From positions 1 through 41,542 of the forward strand of contig JAAVTG010000692.1 of the NCBI GenBank assembly GCA_011947345.1: DNA of 41,542 nt, in the 5' to 3' direction. Every line of letters starts with the position of its first letter. Position 1 is the stretch's first letter. Under the pieces are notes generated by a model that did no database searches, was not told the origin of the DNA, and was given only the letters and a program-made list of their open reading frames with translations. The stretch is from Phytophthora quininea (Eukaryota; Oomycota; Peronosporomycetes; Peronosporales; Peronosporaceae). Of the stretch, positions 24,034-35,424 are shown one piece after another. The position numbers and the translations under genes were made by a program.

Positions 24034-25539
24034 CCGCTGCACACTGCCACCCGCCCCGATACAGCACATGCTAGCGCAGCAAGCCGCGCGACCACCTCTT
24101 GTCCGTCATCTTACCGGCGCTCGCATTCACGACCACGCTCTCCAACTCGCACCATCAAATTTCCGCAGGACCGACGATTCCTCGACTGCCATTCGGCGCT
24201 GGCTAATTGGCTAATTATGGGCTATCTCGCAAGTGGGACCGCCAATCCGATGAACGGACACCTTTATCCTAACGAACTCGAACGTTCTGCTTGGACTGCA
24301 AACATGGCAAACATGGCAAACATTGCAAATGTTGCGAACGAGGCGAACGAGGCGAACGGGGCGAACGAGGCGTAGACGTATGGCTGACGCACGCTTAGGC
24401 TGTGGAGTCCGTAAGGGGAGAACCCGTCCGTAAGGGGAGAACCCGTCCGTAAGGGAGAACCCGTCCGTAAGGGGAGAACCCGTAGGCAATACCAGTAGAT
24501 CGCAGTAGAGTGGCGTAGAGCAGTGCATCCACTACACGAGCCTGGATAAGGAAAGCGCCGCTGACCGGCTCAGAAGAAGATCAGCGAGAGACGAGAAGAT
24601 CAGCGAGAGACGACGAGGAAGATCAGCGAGAGACGACGAGGAAGATCAGCGAGAGACGACGAGGAAGATCAGCGAGAGACGACGAGGAAGATCAGCGAGA
24701 GACGACGAGGAAGATCAGCGAGAGACTTCTTTCAGAGACGACGAGCGCAGATCCGTCACCACCGGTAGGACCAGCTGAAACGTATCGACTTCTCGCTAGA
24801 GACGATCAGCAGCCTCGTTACAATCCAAGAGGAGTGGGAAACGGGCGGAAGAAACTGGTGAGTTTACAAGAGAACGCGGACGAGGGAGTCCGAGAGTCCG
24901 AGAGTCCGAGAGTCTGAGAGTCCGAGAGTCCGAGCAGTGTGTTGGTTGGCATGGCGATGTGTTTTGGTGAGGGGAGGGGGAAGGGATTGTTGGCGTGTGT
25001 GTTGTGGCACGCTCGCGACTCCGTGCCAGCACGGCTCGGCGGGCCGACGAAACGAGCGAAACGAGCGAAACGAGCGAAACGAGCGAAAAGGCGTTAAAAG
25101 TGTATGCACGGGAATGACAAAAAGCGTGCAAAATGATGAAAGTGGTAAAAATGGACACTAGGGGTATCGATCCCCTTACCTCCGGCATGCGAAGCGGGCG
25201 CTCTACCATTTGAGCTAAGCGCCCACAAACGAAACACCATTATCAACCAATCGACGCGCTCAGATTCACAACCGACAACCACAGCCCACCCACGGCCCAC
25301 ACACCATCCACACACGCAACAACGCAATAACGCAACAACGCAATAACGCAATAACGCAACAACGCAACAACACAACAACACAACAACACAACAAAAACGT
25401 ACCCACTTCAAATCATGCACACCACATACAATGCTCGCCACATACAGCATATACAGCACATACAGCCACCCATTCGGACACACAGCGCTCGAAACTACCA
25501 CAACACGCCAATCAACACACGCCCCTCCACCCCACCCCT
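24034..25539. repeat. Array unit 17
   Basis: 1,506 bp. Four 19-mers and seven 23-mers, the first of which has an internal deletion near 24590. Confidence 0.95.
25152..25224 (-). tRNA. tRNA-Ala(CGC) copy 17, anticodon-stem variant
   Basis: 73 nt, with the C29:C41 mismatch of copy 14 (plus-strand G at 25184). Confidence 0.9.
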
Positions 25540-27035
25540 CCGCTGCACACTGCCACCCGCCCCGATACAGCACATGCTAGCGCAGCAAGCCGCGCGACCA
25601 CCTCTTGTCCGTCATCTTACCGGCGCTCGCATTCACGACCACGCTCTCCAACTCGCACCATCAAATTTCCGCAGGACCGACGATTCCTCGACTGCCATTC
25701 GGCGCTGGCTAATTGGCTAATTATGGGCTATCTCGCAAGTGGGACCGCCAATCCGATGAACGGACACCTTTATCCTAACGAACTCGAACGTTCTGCTTGG
25801 ACTGCAAACATGGCAAACATGGCAAACATTGCAAATGTTGCGAACGAGGCGAACGAGGCGAACGGGGCGAACGAGGCGTAGACGTATGGCTGACGCACGC
25901 TTAGGCTGTGGAGTCCGTAAGGGGAGAACCCGTCCGTGAGGGGAGAACCCGTCCATAAGGGAGAACCCGTCCGTAAGGGAGAACCCGTCCGTAAGGAGAA
26001 CCCGTAGGCAATACCAGTAGATCGCAGTAGAGTGGCGTAGAGCAGTGCATCCACTACACGAGCCTGGATAAGGAAAGCGCCGCTGACCGGCTCAGAAGAA
26101 GATCAGCGAGAGACGACGAGGAAGATCAGCGAGAGACGACGAGGAAGATCAGCGAGAGACGACGAGGAAGATCAGCGAGAGACGACGAGGAAGATCAGCG
26201 AGAGACGACGAGGAAGATCAGCGAGAGACTTCTTTCAGAGACGACGAGCGCAGATCCGTCACCACCGGTAGGACCAGCTGAAACGTATCGACTTCTCGCT
26301 AGAGACGATCAGCAGCCTCGTTACAATCCAAGAGGAGTGGGAAACGGGCGGAAGAAACTGGTGAGTTTACAAGAGAACGCGGACGAGGGAGTCCGAGAGT
26401 CCGAGAGTCCGAGAGTCTGAGAGTCCGAGAGTCCGAGCAGTGTGTTGGTTGGCATGGCGATGTGTTTTGGTGAGGGGAGGGGAAGGGATTGTTGGCGTGT
26501 GTGTTGTGGCACGCTCGCGACTCCGTGCCAGCACGGCTCGGCGGGCCGACGAAACGAGCGAAACGAGCGAAACGAGCGAAACGAGCGAAAAGGCGTTAAA
26601 AGTGTATGCACGGGAATGACAAAAAGCGTGCAAAATGATGAAAGTGGTAAAAATGGACACTAGGGGTATCGATCCCCTTACCTCCCGCATGCGAAGCGGG
26701 CGCTCTACCATTTGAGCTAAGCGCCCACAAACGAAACACCATTATCAACCAATCGACGCGCTCAGATTCACAACCGACAACCACAGCCCACCCACGGCCC
26801 ACACACCATCCACACACGCAACAACGCAATAACGCAACAACGCAATAACGCAACGCAACGCAACAACACAACAACACAACAACACAACAAAAACGTACCC
26901 ACTTCAAATCATGCACACCACATACAATGCTCGCCACATACAGCATATACAGCACATACAGCCACCCATTCGGACACACAGCGCTCGAAACTACCACAAC
27001 ACGCCAATCAACACACGCCCCTCCACCCCACCCCT
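25540..27035. repeat. Array unit 18
   Basis: 1,496 bp. Five 19-mers with mixed starts (CGTGAGG, CATAAGG) and six 23-mers. The A/C tract is shortened near 26850. Confidence 0.95.
26654..26726 (-). tRNA. tRNA-Ala(CGC) copy 18, consensus
   Basis: 73 nt, identical to copy 3, with T5 terminator. Confidence 0.97.
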
Positions 27036-28549
27036 CCGCTGCACACTGCCACCCGCCCCGATACAGCACATGCTAGCGCAGCAAGCCGCGCGACCACCTC
27101 TTGTCCGTCATCTTACCGGCGCTCGCATTCACGACCACGCTCTCCAACTCGCACCATCAAATTTCCGCAGGACCGACGATTCCTCGACTGCCATTCGGCG
27201 CTGGCTAATTGGCTAATTATGGGCTATCTCGCAAGTGGGACCGCCAATCCGATGAACGGACACCTTTATCCTAACGAACTCGAACGTTCTGCTTGGACTG
27301 CAAACATGGCAAACATGGCAAACATTGCAAATGTTGCGAACGAGGCGAACGAGGCGAACGGGGCGAACGAGGCGTAGACGTATGGCTGACGCACGCTTAG
27401 GCTGTGGAGTCCGTAAGGGGAGAACCCGTCCGTAAGGGGAGAACCCGTCCGTAAGGAGAACCCGTCCGTAAGGGGAGAACCCGTAGGCAATACCAGTAGA
27501 TCGCAGTAGAGTGGCGTAGAGCAGTGCATCCACTACACGAGCCTGGATAAGGAAAGCGCCGCTGACCGGCTCAGAAGAAGATCAGCGAGAGACGACGAGG
27601 AAGATCAGCGAGAGACGACGAGGAAGATCAGCGAGAGACGACGAGGAAGATCAGCGAGAGACGACGAGGAAGATCAGCGAGAGACGACGAGGAAGATCAG
27701 CGAGAGACGACGAGGAAGATCAGCGAGAGACTTCTTTCAGAGACGACGAGCGCAGATCCGTCACCACCGGTAGGACCAGCTGAAACGTATCGACTTCTCG
27801 CTAGAGACGATCAGCAGCCTCGTTACAATCCAAGAGGAGTGGGAAACGGGCGGAAGAAACTGGTGAGTTTACAAGAGAACGCGGACGAGGAGTCCGAGAG
27901 TCCGAGAGTCCGAGAGTCCGAGAGTCTGAGAGTCCGAGAGTCCGAGCAGTGTGTTGGTTGGCATGGCGATGTGTTTTGGTGAGGGGAGGGGGAAGGGATT
28001 GTTGGCGTGTGTGTTGTGGCACGCTCGCGACTCCGTGCCAGCACGGCTCGGCGGGCCGACGAAACGAGCGAACGAGCGAAACGAGCGAAACGAGCGAAAC
28101 GAGCGAAAAGGCGTTAAAAGTGTATGCACGGGAATGACAAAAGCGTGCAAAATGATGAAAGTGGTAAAAATGGACACTAGGGGTATCGATCCCCTTACCT
28201 CCGGCATGCGAAGCGGGCGCTCTACCATTTGAGCTAAGCGCCCACAAACGAAACACCATTATCAACCAATCGACGCGCTCAGATTCACAACCGACAACCA
28301 CAGCCCACCCACGGCCCACACACCATCCACACACGCAACAACGCAATAACGCAACAACGCAATAACGCAACAACGCAACAACACAACAACACAACAACAC
28401 AACAAAAACGTACCCACTTCAAATCATGCACACCACATACAATGCTCGCCACATACAGCATATACAGCACATACAGCCACCCATTCGGACACACAGCGCT
28501 CGAAACTACCACAACACGCCAATCAACACACGCCCCTCCACCCCACCCT
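27036..28549. repeat. Array unit 19
   Basis: 1,514 bp. 19-mer pattern 4-4-2-4 and seven 23-mers. It shares the short A/C tract and short C-run with unit 15, and the tRNA variant with units 14 and 17. One A is missing in the GAAACGAGC block near 28070. Confidence 0.95.
28171..28243 (-). tRNA. tRNA-Ala(CGC) copy 19, anticodon-stem variant
   Basis: 73 nt, with the C29:C41 mismatch of copies 14 and 17 (plus-strand G at 28203). Confidence 0.9.
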
Positions 28550-30036
28550 CCGCTGCACACTGCCACCCGCCCCGATACAGCACATGCTAGCGCAGCAAGC
28601 CGCGCGACCACCTCTTGTCCGTCATCTTACCGGCGCTCGCATTCACGACCACGCTCTCCAACTCGCACCATCAAATTTCCGCAGGACCGACGATTCCTCG
28701 ACTGCCATTCGGCGCTGGCTAATTGGCTAATTATGGGCTATCTCGCAAGTGGGACCGCCAATCCGATGAACGGACACCTTTATCCTAACGAACTCGAACG
28801 TTCTGCTTGGACTGCAAACATGGCAAACATGGCAAACATTGCAAATGTTGCGAACGAGGCGAACGAGGCGAACGGGGCGAACGAGGCGTAGACGTATGGC
28901 TGACGCACGCTTAGGCTGTGGAGTCCGTAAGGGGAGAACCCGTCCGTAAGGGGAGAACCCGTCCGTAAGGGGAGAACCCGTCCGTAAGGGGAGAACCCGT
29001 AGGCAATACCAGTAGATCGCAGTAGAGTGGCGTAGAGCAGTGCATCCACTACACGAGCCTGGATAAGGAAAGCGCCGCTGACCGGCTCAGAAGAAGATCA
29101 GCGAGAGACGACGAGGAAGATCAGCGAGAGACGACGAGGAAGATCAGCGAGAGACGACGAGGAAGATCAGCGAGAGACGACGAGGAAGATCAGCGAGAGA
29201 CGACGAGGAAGATCAGCGAGAGACTTCTTTCAGAGACGACGAGCGCAGATCCGTCACCACCGGTAGGACCAGCTGAAACGTATCGACTTCTCGCTAGAGA
29301 CGATCAGCAGCCTCGTTACAATCCAAGAGGAGTGGGAAACGGGCGGAAGAAACTGGTGAGTTTACAAGAGAACGCGGACGAGGGAGTCCGAGAGTCCGAG
29401 AGTCCGAGAGTCTGAGAGTCCGAGAGTCCGAGCAGTGTGTTGGTTGGCATGGCGATGTGTTTTGGTGAGGGGAGGGGAAGGGATTGTTGGCGTGTGTGTT
29501 GTGGCACGCTCGCGACTCCGTGCCAGCACGGCTCGGCGGGCCGACGAAACGAGCGAAACGAGCGAAACGAGCGAAACGAGCGAAAAGCGCGTTAAAAGTG
29601 TATGCACGGGAATGACAAAAAGCGTGCAAAATGATGAAAGTGGTAAAAATGACACTAGGGGTATCGATCCCCTTACCTCCCGCATGCGAAGCGGGCGCTC
29701 TACCATTTGAGCTAAGCGCCCACAAACGAAACACCATTATCAACCAATCGACGCGCTCAGATTCACAACCGACAACCACAGCCCACCCACGGCCCACACA
29801 CCATCCACACACGCAACAACGCAATAACGCAACAACGCAATAACGCAATAACGCAACAACGCAACAACACAACAACACAACAACACAACAAAAACGTACC
29901 CACTTCAAATCATGCACACCACATACAATGCTCGCCACATACAGCATATACAGCACATACAGCCACCCATTCGGACACACAGCGCTCGAAACTACCACAA
30001 CACGCCAATCAACACACGCCCCTCCACCCCACCCCT
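28550..30036. repeat. Array unit 20
   Basis: 1,487 bp. Four uniform 19-mers and six 23-mers. The block after GAAACGAGC reads GAAAAGCGCG instead of GAAAAGGCG. Confidence 0.95.
29650..29721 (-). tRNA. tRNA-Ala(CGC) copy 20, acceptor 1-nt deletion
   Basis: 72 nt. One C is lost from the 3' end of the acceptor strand (TGACAC instead of TGGACAC on plus), which disturbs the G1:C72 pair or the discriminator. It is the only copy with acceptor damage. Confidence 0.78.
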
Positions 30037-31522
30037 CCGCTGCACACTGCCACCCGCCCCGATACAGCACATGCTAGCGCAGCAGCCGCGCGACCACCTC
30101 TTGTCCGTCATCTTACCGGCGCTCGCATTCACGACCACGCTCTCCAACTCGCACCATCAAATTTCCGCAGGACCGACGATTCCTCGACTGCCATTCGGCG
30201 CTGGCTAATTGGCTAATTATGGGCTATCTCGCAAGTGGGACCGCCAATCCGATGAACGGACACCTTTATCCTAACGAACTCGAACGTTCTGCTTGGACTG
30301 CAAACATGGCAAACATGGCAAACATTGCAAATGTTGCGAACGAGGCGAACGAGGCGAACGGGGCGAACGAGGCGTAGACGTATGGCTGACGCACGCTTAG
30401 GCTGTGGAGTCCGTAAGGGGAGAACCCGTCCGTAAGGGGAGAACCCGTCCGTAAGGGGAGAACCCGTCCGTAAGGGGAGAACCCGTAGGCAATACCAGTA
30501 GATCGCAGTAGAGTGGCGTAGAGCAGTGCATCCACTACACGAGCCTGGATAAGGAAAGCGCCGCTGACCGGCTCAGAAGAAGATCAGCGAGAGACGACGA
30601 GGAAGATCAGCGAGAGACGACGAGGAAGATCAGCGAGAGACGACGAGGAAGATCAGCGAGAGACGACGAGGAAGATCAGCGAGAGACGACGAGGAAGATC
30701 AGCGAGAGACTTCTTTCAGAGACGACGAGCGCAGATCCGTCACCACCGGTAGGACCAGCTGAAACGTATCGACTTCTCGCTAGAGACGATCAGCAGCCTC
30801 GTTACAATCCAAGAGGAGTGGGAAACGGGCGGAAGAAACTGGTGAGTTTACAAGAGAACGCGGACGAGGGAGTCCGAGAGTCCGAGAGTCCGAGAGTCTG
30901 AGAGTCCGAGAGTCCGAGCAGTGTGTTGGTTGGCATGGCGATGTGTTTTGGTGAGGGGAGGGGAAGGGATTGTTGGCGTGTGTGTTGTGGCACGCTCGCG
31001 ACTCCGTGCCAGCACGGCTCGGCGGGCCGACGAAACGAGCGAAACGAGCGAAACGAGCGAAACGAGCGAAAAGGCGTTAAAAGTGTATGCACGGGAATGA
31101 CAAAAAGCGTGCAAAATGATGAAAGTGGTAAAAATGGACACTAGGGGTATCGATCCCCTTACCTCCCGCATGCGAAGCGGGCGCTCTACCATTTGAGCTA
31201 AGCGCCCACAAACGAAACACCATTATCAACCAATCGACGCGCTCAGATTCACAACCGACAACCACAGCCCACCCACGGCCCACACACCATCCACACACGC
31301 AACAACGCAATAACGCAACAACGCAATAACGCAATAACGCAACAACGCAACAACACAACAACACAACAACACAACAAAAACGTACCCACTTCAAATCATG
31401 CACACCACATACAATGCTCGCCACATACAGCATATACAGCACATACAGCCACCCATTCGGACACACAGCGCTCGAAACTACCACAACACGCCAATCAACA
31501 CACGCCCCTCCACCCCACCCCT
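30037..31522. repeat. Array unit 21
   Basis: 1,486 bp. Four uniform 19-mers and six 23-mers. It has the 1-bp A deletion shared with units 3, 6 and 15. Confidence 0.95.
31135..31207 (-). tRNA. tRNA-Ala(CGC) copy 21, consensus
   Basis: 73 nt, identical to copy 3, with T5 terminator. Confidence 0.97.
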
Positions 31523-32988
31523 CCGCTGCACACTGCCACCCGCCCCGATACAGCACATGCTAGCGCAGCAAGCCGCGCGACCACCTCTTGTCCGTCATCT
31601 TACCGGCGCTCGCATTCACGACCACGCTCTCCAACTCGCACCATCAAATTTCCGCAGGACCGACGATTCCTCGACTGCCATTCGGCGCTGGCTAATTGGC
31701 TAATTATGGGCTATCTCGCAAGTGGGACCGCCAATCCGATGAACGGACACCTTTATCCTAACGAACTCGAACGTTCTGCTTGGACTGCAAACATGGCAAA
31801 CATGGCAAACATTGCAAATGTTGCGAACGAGGCGAACGAGGCGAACGGGGCGAACGAGGCGTAGACGTATGGCTGACGCACGCTTAGGCTGTGGAGTCCG
31901 TAAGGGGAGAACCCGTCCGTAAGGGGAGAACCCGTCCATAAGGGGAGAACCCGTCCATAAGGGGAGAACCCGTAGGCAATACCAGTAGATCGCAGTAGAG
32001 TGGCGTAGAGCAGTGCATCCACTACACGAGCCTGGATAAGGAAAGCGCCGCTGACCGGCTCAGAAGAAGATCAGAGACGACGAGGAAGATCAGCGAGAGA
32101 CGACGAGGAAGATCAGCGAGAGACGACGAGGAAGATCAGCGAGAGACGACGAGGAAGATCAGCGAGAGACGACGAGGAAGATCAGCGAGAGACTTCTTTC
32201 AGAGACGACGAGCGCAGATCCGTCACCACCGGTAGGACCAGCTGAAACGTATCGACTTCTCGCTAGAGACGATCAGCAGCCTCGTTACAATCCAAGAGGA
32301 GTGGGAAACGGGCGGAAGAAACTGGTGAGTTTACAAGAGAACGCGGACGAGGGAGTCCGAGAGTCCGAGAGTCCGAGAGTCTGAGAGTCCGAGCAGTGTG
32401 TTGGTTGGCATGGCGATGTGTTTTGGTGAGGGGAGGGGAAGGGATTGTTGGCGTGTGTGTTGTGGCACGCTCGCGACTCCGTGCCAGCACGGCTCGGCGG
32501 GCCGACGAAACGAGCGAAACGAGCGAAACGAGCGAAAAGGCGTTAAAAGTGTATGCACGGGAATGACAAAAAGCGTGCAAAATGATGAAAGTGGTAAAAA
32601 TGGACACTAGGGGTATCGATCCCCTTACCTCCCGCATGCGAAGCGGGCGCTCTACCATTTGAGCTAAGCGCCCACAAACGAAACACCATTATCAACCAAT
32701 CGACGCGCTCAGATTCACAACCGACAACCACAGCCCACCCACGGCCCACACACCATCCACACACGCAACAACGCAATAACGCAACAACGCAATAACGCAA
32801 TAACGCAACAACGCAACAACACAACAACACAACAACACAACAAAAACGTACCCACTTCAAATCATGCACACCACATACAATGCTCGCCACATACAGCATA
32901 TACAGCACATACAGCCACCCATTCGGACACACAGCGCTCGAAACTACCACAACACGCCAATCAACACACGCCCCTCCACCCCACCCCT
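31523..32988. repeat. Array unit 22
   Basis: 1,466 bp. Four 19-mers (two with CATAAGG) and six 23-mers, the first lacking 4 bp (ATCAGAGACG). Five 8-mers. Confidence 0.95.
32601..32673 (-). tRNA. tRNA-Ala(CGC) copy 22, consensus
   Basis: 73 nt, identical to copy 3, with T5 terminator. Confidence 0.97.
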
Positions 32989-34396
32989 CCGCTGCACACT
33001 GCCACCCGCCCCGATACAGCACATGCTAGCGCAGCAAGCCGCGCGACCACCTCTTGTCCGTCATCTTACCGGCGCTCGCATTCACGACCACGCTCTCCAA
33101 CTCGCACCATCAAATTTCCGCAGGACCGACGATTCCTCGACTGCCATTCGGCGCTGGCTAATTGGCTAATTATGGGCTATCTCGCAAGTGGGACCGCCAA
33201 TCCGATGAACGGACACCTTTATCCTAACGAACTCGAACGTTCTGCTTGGACTGCAAACATGGCAAACATGGCAAACATTGCAAATGTTGCGAACGAGGCG
33301 AACGAGGCGAACGGGGCGAACGAGGCGTAGACGTATGGCTGACGCACGCTTAGGCTGTGGAGTCCGTAAGGGAGAACCCGTCCGTAAGGGGAGAACCCGT
33401 CCGTAAGGGGAGAACCCGTCCGTAAGGGGAGAACCCGTAGGCAATACCAGTAGATCGCAGTAGAGTGGCGTAGAGCAGTGCATCCACTACACGAGCCTGG
33501 ATAAGGAAAGCGCCGCTGACCGGCTCAGAAGAAGATCAGCGAGAGACGACGAGGAAGATCAGCGAGAGACGACGAGGAAGATCAGCGAGAGACTTCTTTC
33601 AGAGACGACGAGCGCAGATCCGTCACCACCGGTAGGACCAGCTGAAACGTATCGACTTCTCGCTAGAGACGATCAGCAGCCTCGTTACAATCCAAGAGGA
33701 GTGGGAAACGGGCGGAAGAAACTGGTGAGTTTACAAGAGAACGCGGACGAGGGAGTCCGAGAGTCCGAGAGTCCGAGAGTCTGAGAGTCCGAGAGTCCGA
33801 GCAGTGTGTTGGTTGGCATGGCGATGTGTTTTGGTGAGGGGAGGGGAAGGGATTGTTGGCGTGTGTGTTGTGGCACGCTCGCGACTCCGTGCCAGCACGG
33901 CTCGGCGGGCCGACGAAACGAGCGAAACGAGCGAAACGAGCGAAAAGGCGTTAAAAGTGTATGCACGGGAATGACAAAAAGCGTGCAAAATGATGAAAGT
34001 GGTAAAAATGGACACTAGGGGTATCGATCCCCTTACCTCCCGCATGCGAAGCGGGCGCTCTACCATTTGAGCTAAGCGCCCACAAACGAAACACCATTAT
34101 CAACCAATCGACGCGCTCAGATTCACAACCGACAACCACAGCCCACCCACGGCCCACACACCATCCACACACGCAACAACGCAATAACGCAACAACGCAA
34201 TAACGCAATAACGCAACAACGCAACAACACAACAACACAACAACACAACAAAAACGTACCCACTTCAAATCATGCACACCACATACAATGCTCGCCACAT
34301 ACAGCATATACAGCACATACAGCCACCCATTCGGACACACAGCGCTCGAAACTACCACAACACGCCAATCAACACACGCCCCTCCACCCCACCCCT
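32989..34396. repeat. Array unit 23
   Basis: 1,408 bp, the shortest complete unit, with four 19-mers and three 23-mers. Confidence 0.95.
34009..34081 (-). tRNA. tRNA-Ala(CGC) copy 23, consensus
   Basis: 73 nt, identical to copy 3, with T5 terminator. It is the last complete tRNA of the array. Confidence 0.97.
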
Positions 34397-35424
34397 CCGC
34401 TGCACACTGCCACCCGCCCCGATACAGCACATGCTAGCGCAGCAAGCCGCGCGACCACCTCTTGTCCGTCATCTTACCGGCGCTCGCATTCACGACCACG
34501 CTCTCCAACTCGCACCATCAAATTTCCGCAGGACCGACGATTCCTCGACTGCCATTCGGCGCTGGCTAATTGGCTAATTATGGGCTATCTCGCAAGTGGG
34601 ACCGCCAATCCGATGAACGGACACCTTTATCCTAACGAACTCGAACGTTCTGCTTGGACTGCAAACATGGCAAACATGGCAAACATTGCAAATGTTGCGA
34701 ACGAGGCGAACGAGGCGAACGGGGCGAACGAGGCGTAGACGTATGGCTGACGCACGCTTAGGCTGTGGAGTCCGTAAGGGGAGAACCCGTCCGTAAGGGG
34801 AGAACCCGTCCGTAAGGGGAGAACCCGTAGGCAATACCAGTAGATCGCAGTAGTGGCGTAGAGCAGTGCATCCACTACACGAGCCTGGATAAGGAAAGCG
34901 CCGCTGACCGGCTCAGAAGAAGATCAGCGAGAGACGACGAGGAAGATCAGCGAGAGACGACGAGGAAGATCAGCGAGAGACTTCTTTCAGAGACGACGAG
35001 CGCAGATCCGTCACCACCGGTAGGACCAGCTGAAACGTATCGACTTCTCGCTAGAGACGATCAGCAGCCTCGTTACAATCCAAGAGGAGTGGGAAACGGG
35101 CGGAAGAAACTGGTGAGTTTACAAGAGAACGCGGACGAGGGAGTCCGAGAGTCCGAGAGTCCGAGAGTCTGAGAGTCCGAGAGTCCGAGCAGTGTGTTGG
35201 TTGGCATGGCGATGTGTTTCGGTGAGGGGAGGGGAAGGGATTGTTGGCGTGTGTGTTGTGGCACGCTCGCGACTCCGTGCCAGCACGGCTCGGCGGGCCG
35301 ACGAAACGAGCGAAACGAGCGAAACGAGCGAAAAGGCGTTAAAAGTGTTTGCACGGGAATGACAAAAGCGTGCAAAATGATGAAAGTGGTAAAAATGGAC
35401 ACTAGGGGTATCGATCCCCTTACA
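34397..35424. repeat. Array unit 24, partial (right edge)
   Basis: 1,028 bp. Three 19-mers and three 23-mers, with a 2-bp loss in GCAGTAGTGGCG near 34851 and TTCGG for TTTGG near 35220. The unit stops inside its tRNA and the A/C tract is absent. Confidence 0.95.
35396..35424 (-). pseudogene. tRNA-Ala copy 24, 3' remnant only
   Basis: Only the T arm, the 3' acceptor strand and the T5 terminator remain. After plus-strand CCCCTTAC the sequence leaves the tRNA and enters a transposase relic. Anticodon arm, D arm and A box are missing, so it cannot give an alanine tRNA. Confidence 0.92.

Larger units (their letters stand above)
527..35424. repeat. Tandem array of tRNA-Ala-bearing 1.4-1.5 kb units (23 complete + 1 partial)
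   Basis: I anchored units on CCGCTGCACACTGCC, which recurs at 527, 1956, 3391, 4839, 6349, 7863, 9340, 10774, 12259, 13744, 15181, 16667, 18110, 19589, 21007, 22515, 24034, 25540, 27036, 28550, 30037, 31523, 32989 and 34397. All units have the same orientation. Order within a unit on the plus strand: unique segment of about 260 bp; 9-bp repeats (GCAAACATG to GCGAACGAG); 19-bp repeats; spacer; 23-bp repeats; spacer ending in CTGGTGAGTTTAC; 8-bp repeats (GAGTCCGA); spacer; 9-bp repeats (GAAACGAGC); tRNA-Ala on minus; A/C-rich tract with 8-bp repeats; three 9-bp ACATACAGC-like repeats. Outside the short repeats the units look almost identical by eye. Unit length varies mainly with the number of 23-bp repeats (3 to 7). 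The array starts inside unique flank at 527 and ends inside a tRNA at 35424, so it is not a whole number of units. Confidence 0.98.

Noticed and set aside
1220..34430. Long minus-strand reading frames in each unit (about 160-265 codons)
   Set aside because: They run straight through the tRNA-Ala gene (translations such as SSNGRAPASHAGGKG and MVERPLRMREVRG are tRNA read as protein) and through low-complexity repeats. They change length with every repeat-number or homopolymer change.
1288..35340. Plus-strand frames rich in Arg, Glu and Ser across the GA-rich blocks
   Set aside because: The strand is poor in T, so stop codons are rare by composition alone; frames shift with each 23-bp and 8-bp copy change.
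527..35424. Could the unit be an rDNA or 5S repeat?
   Set aside because: I found no 5S, 5.8S or other rRNA-like segment in the unit; the only RNA gene seen is the tRNA.
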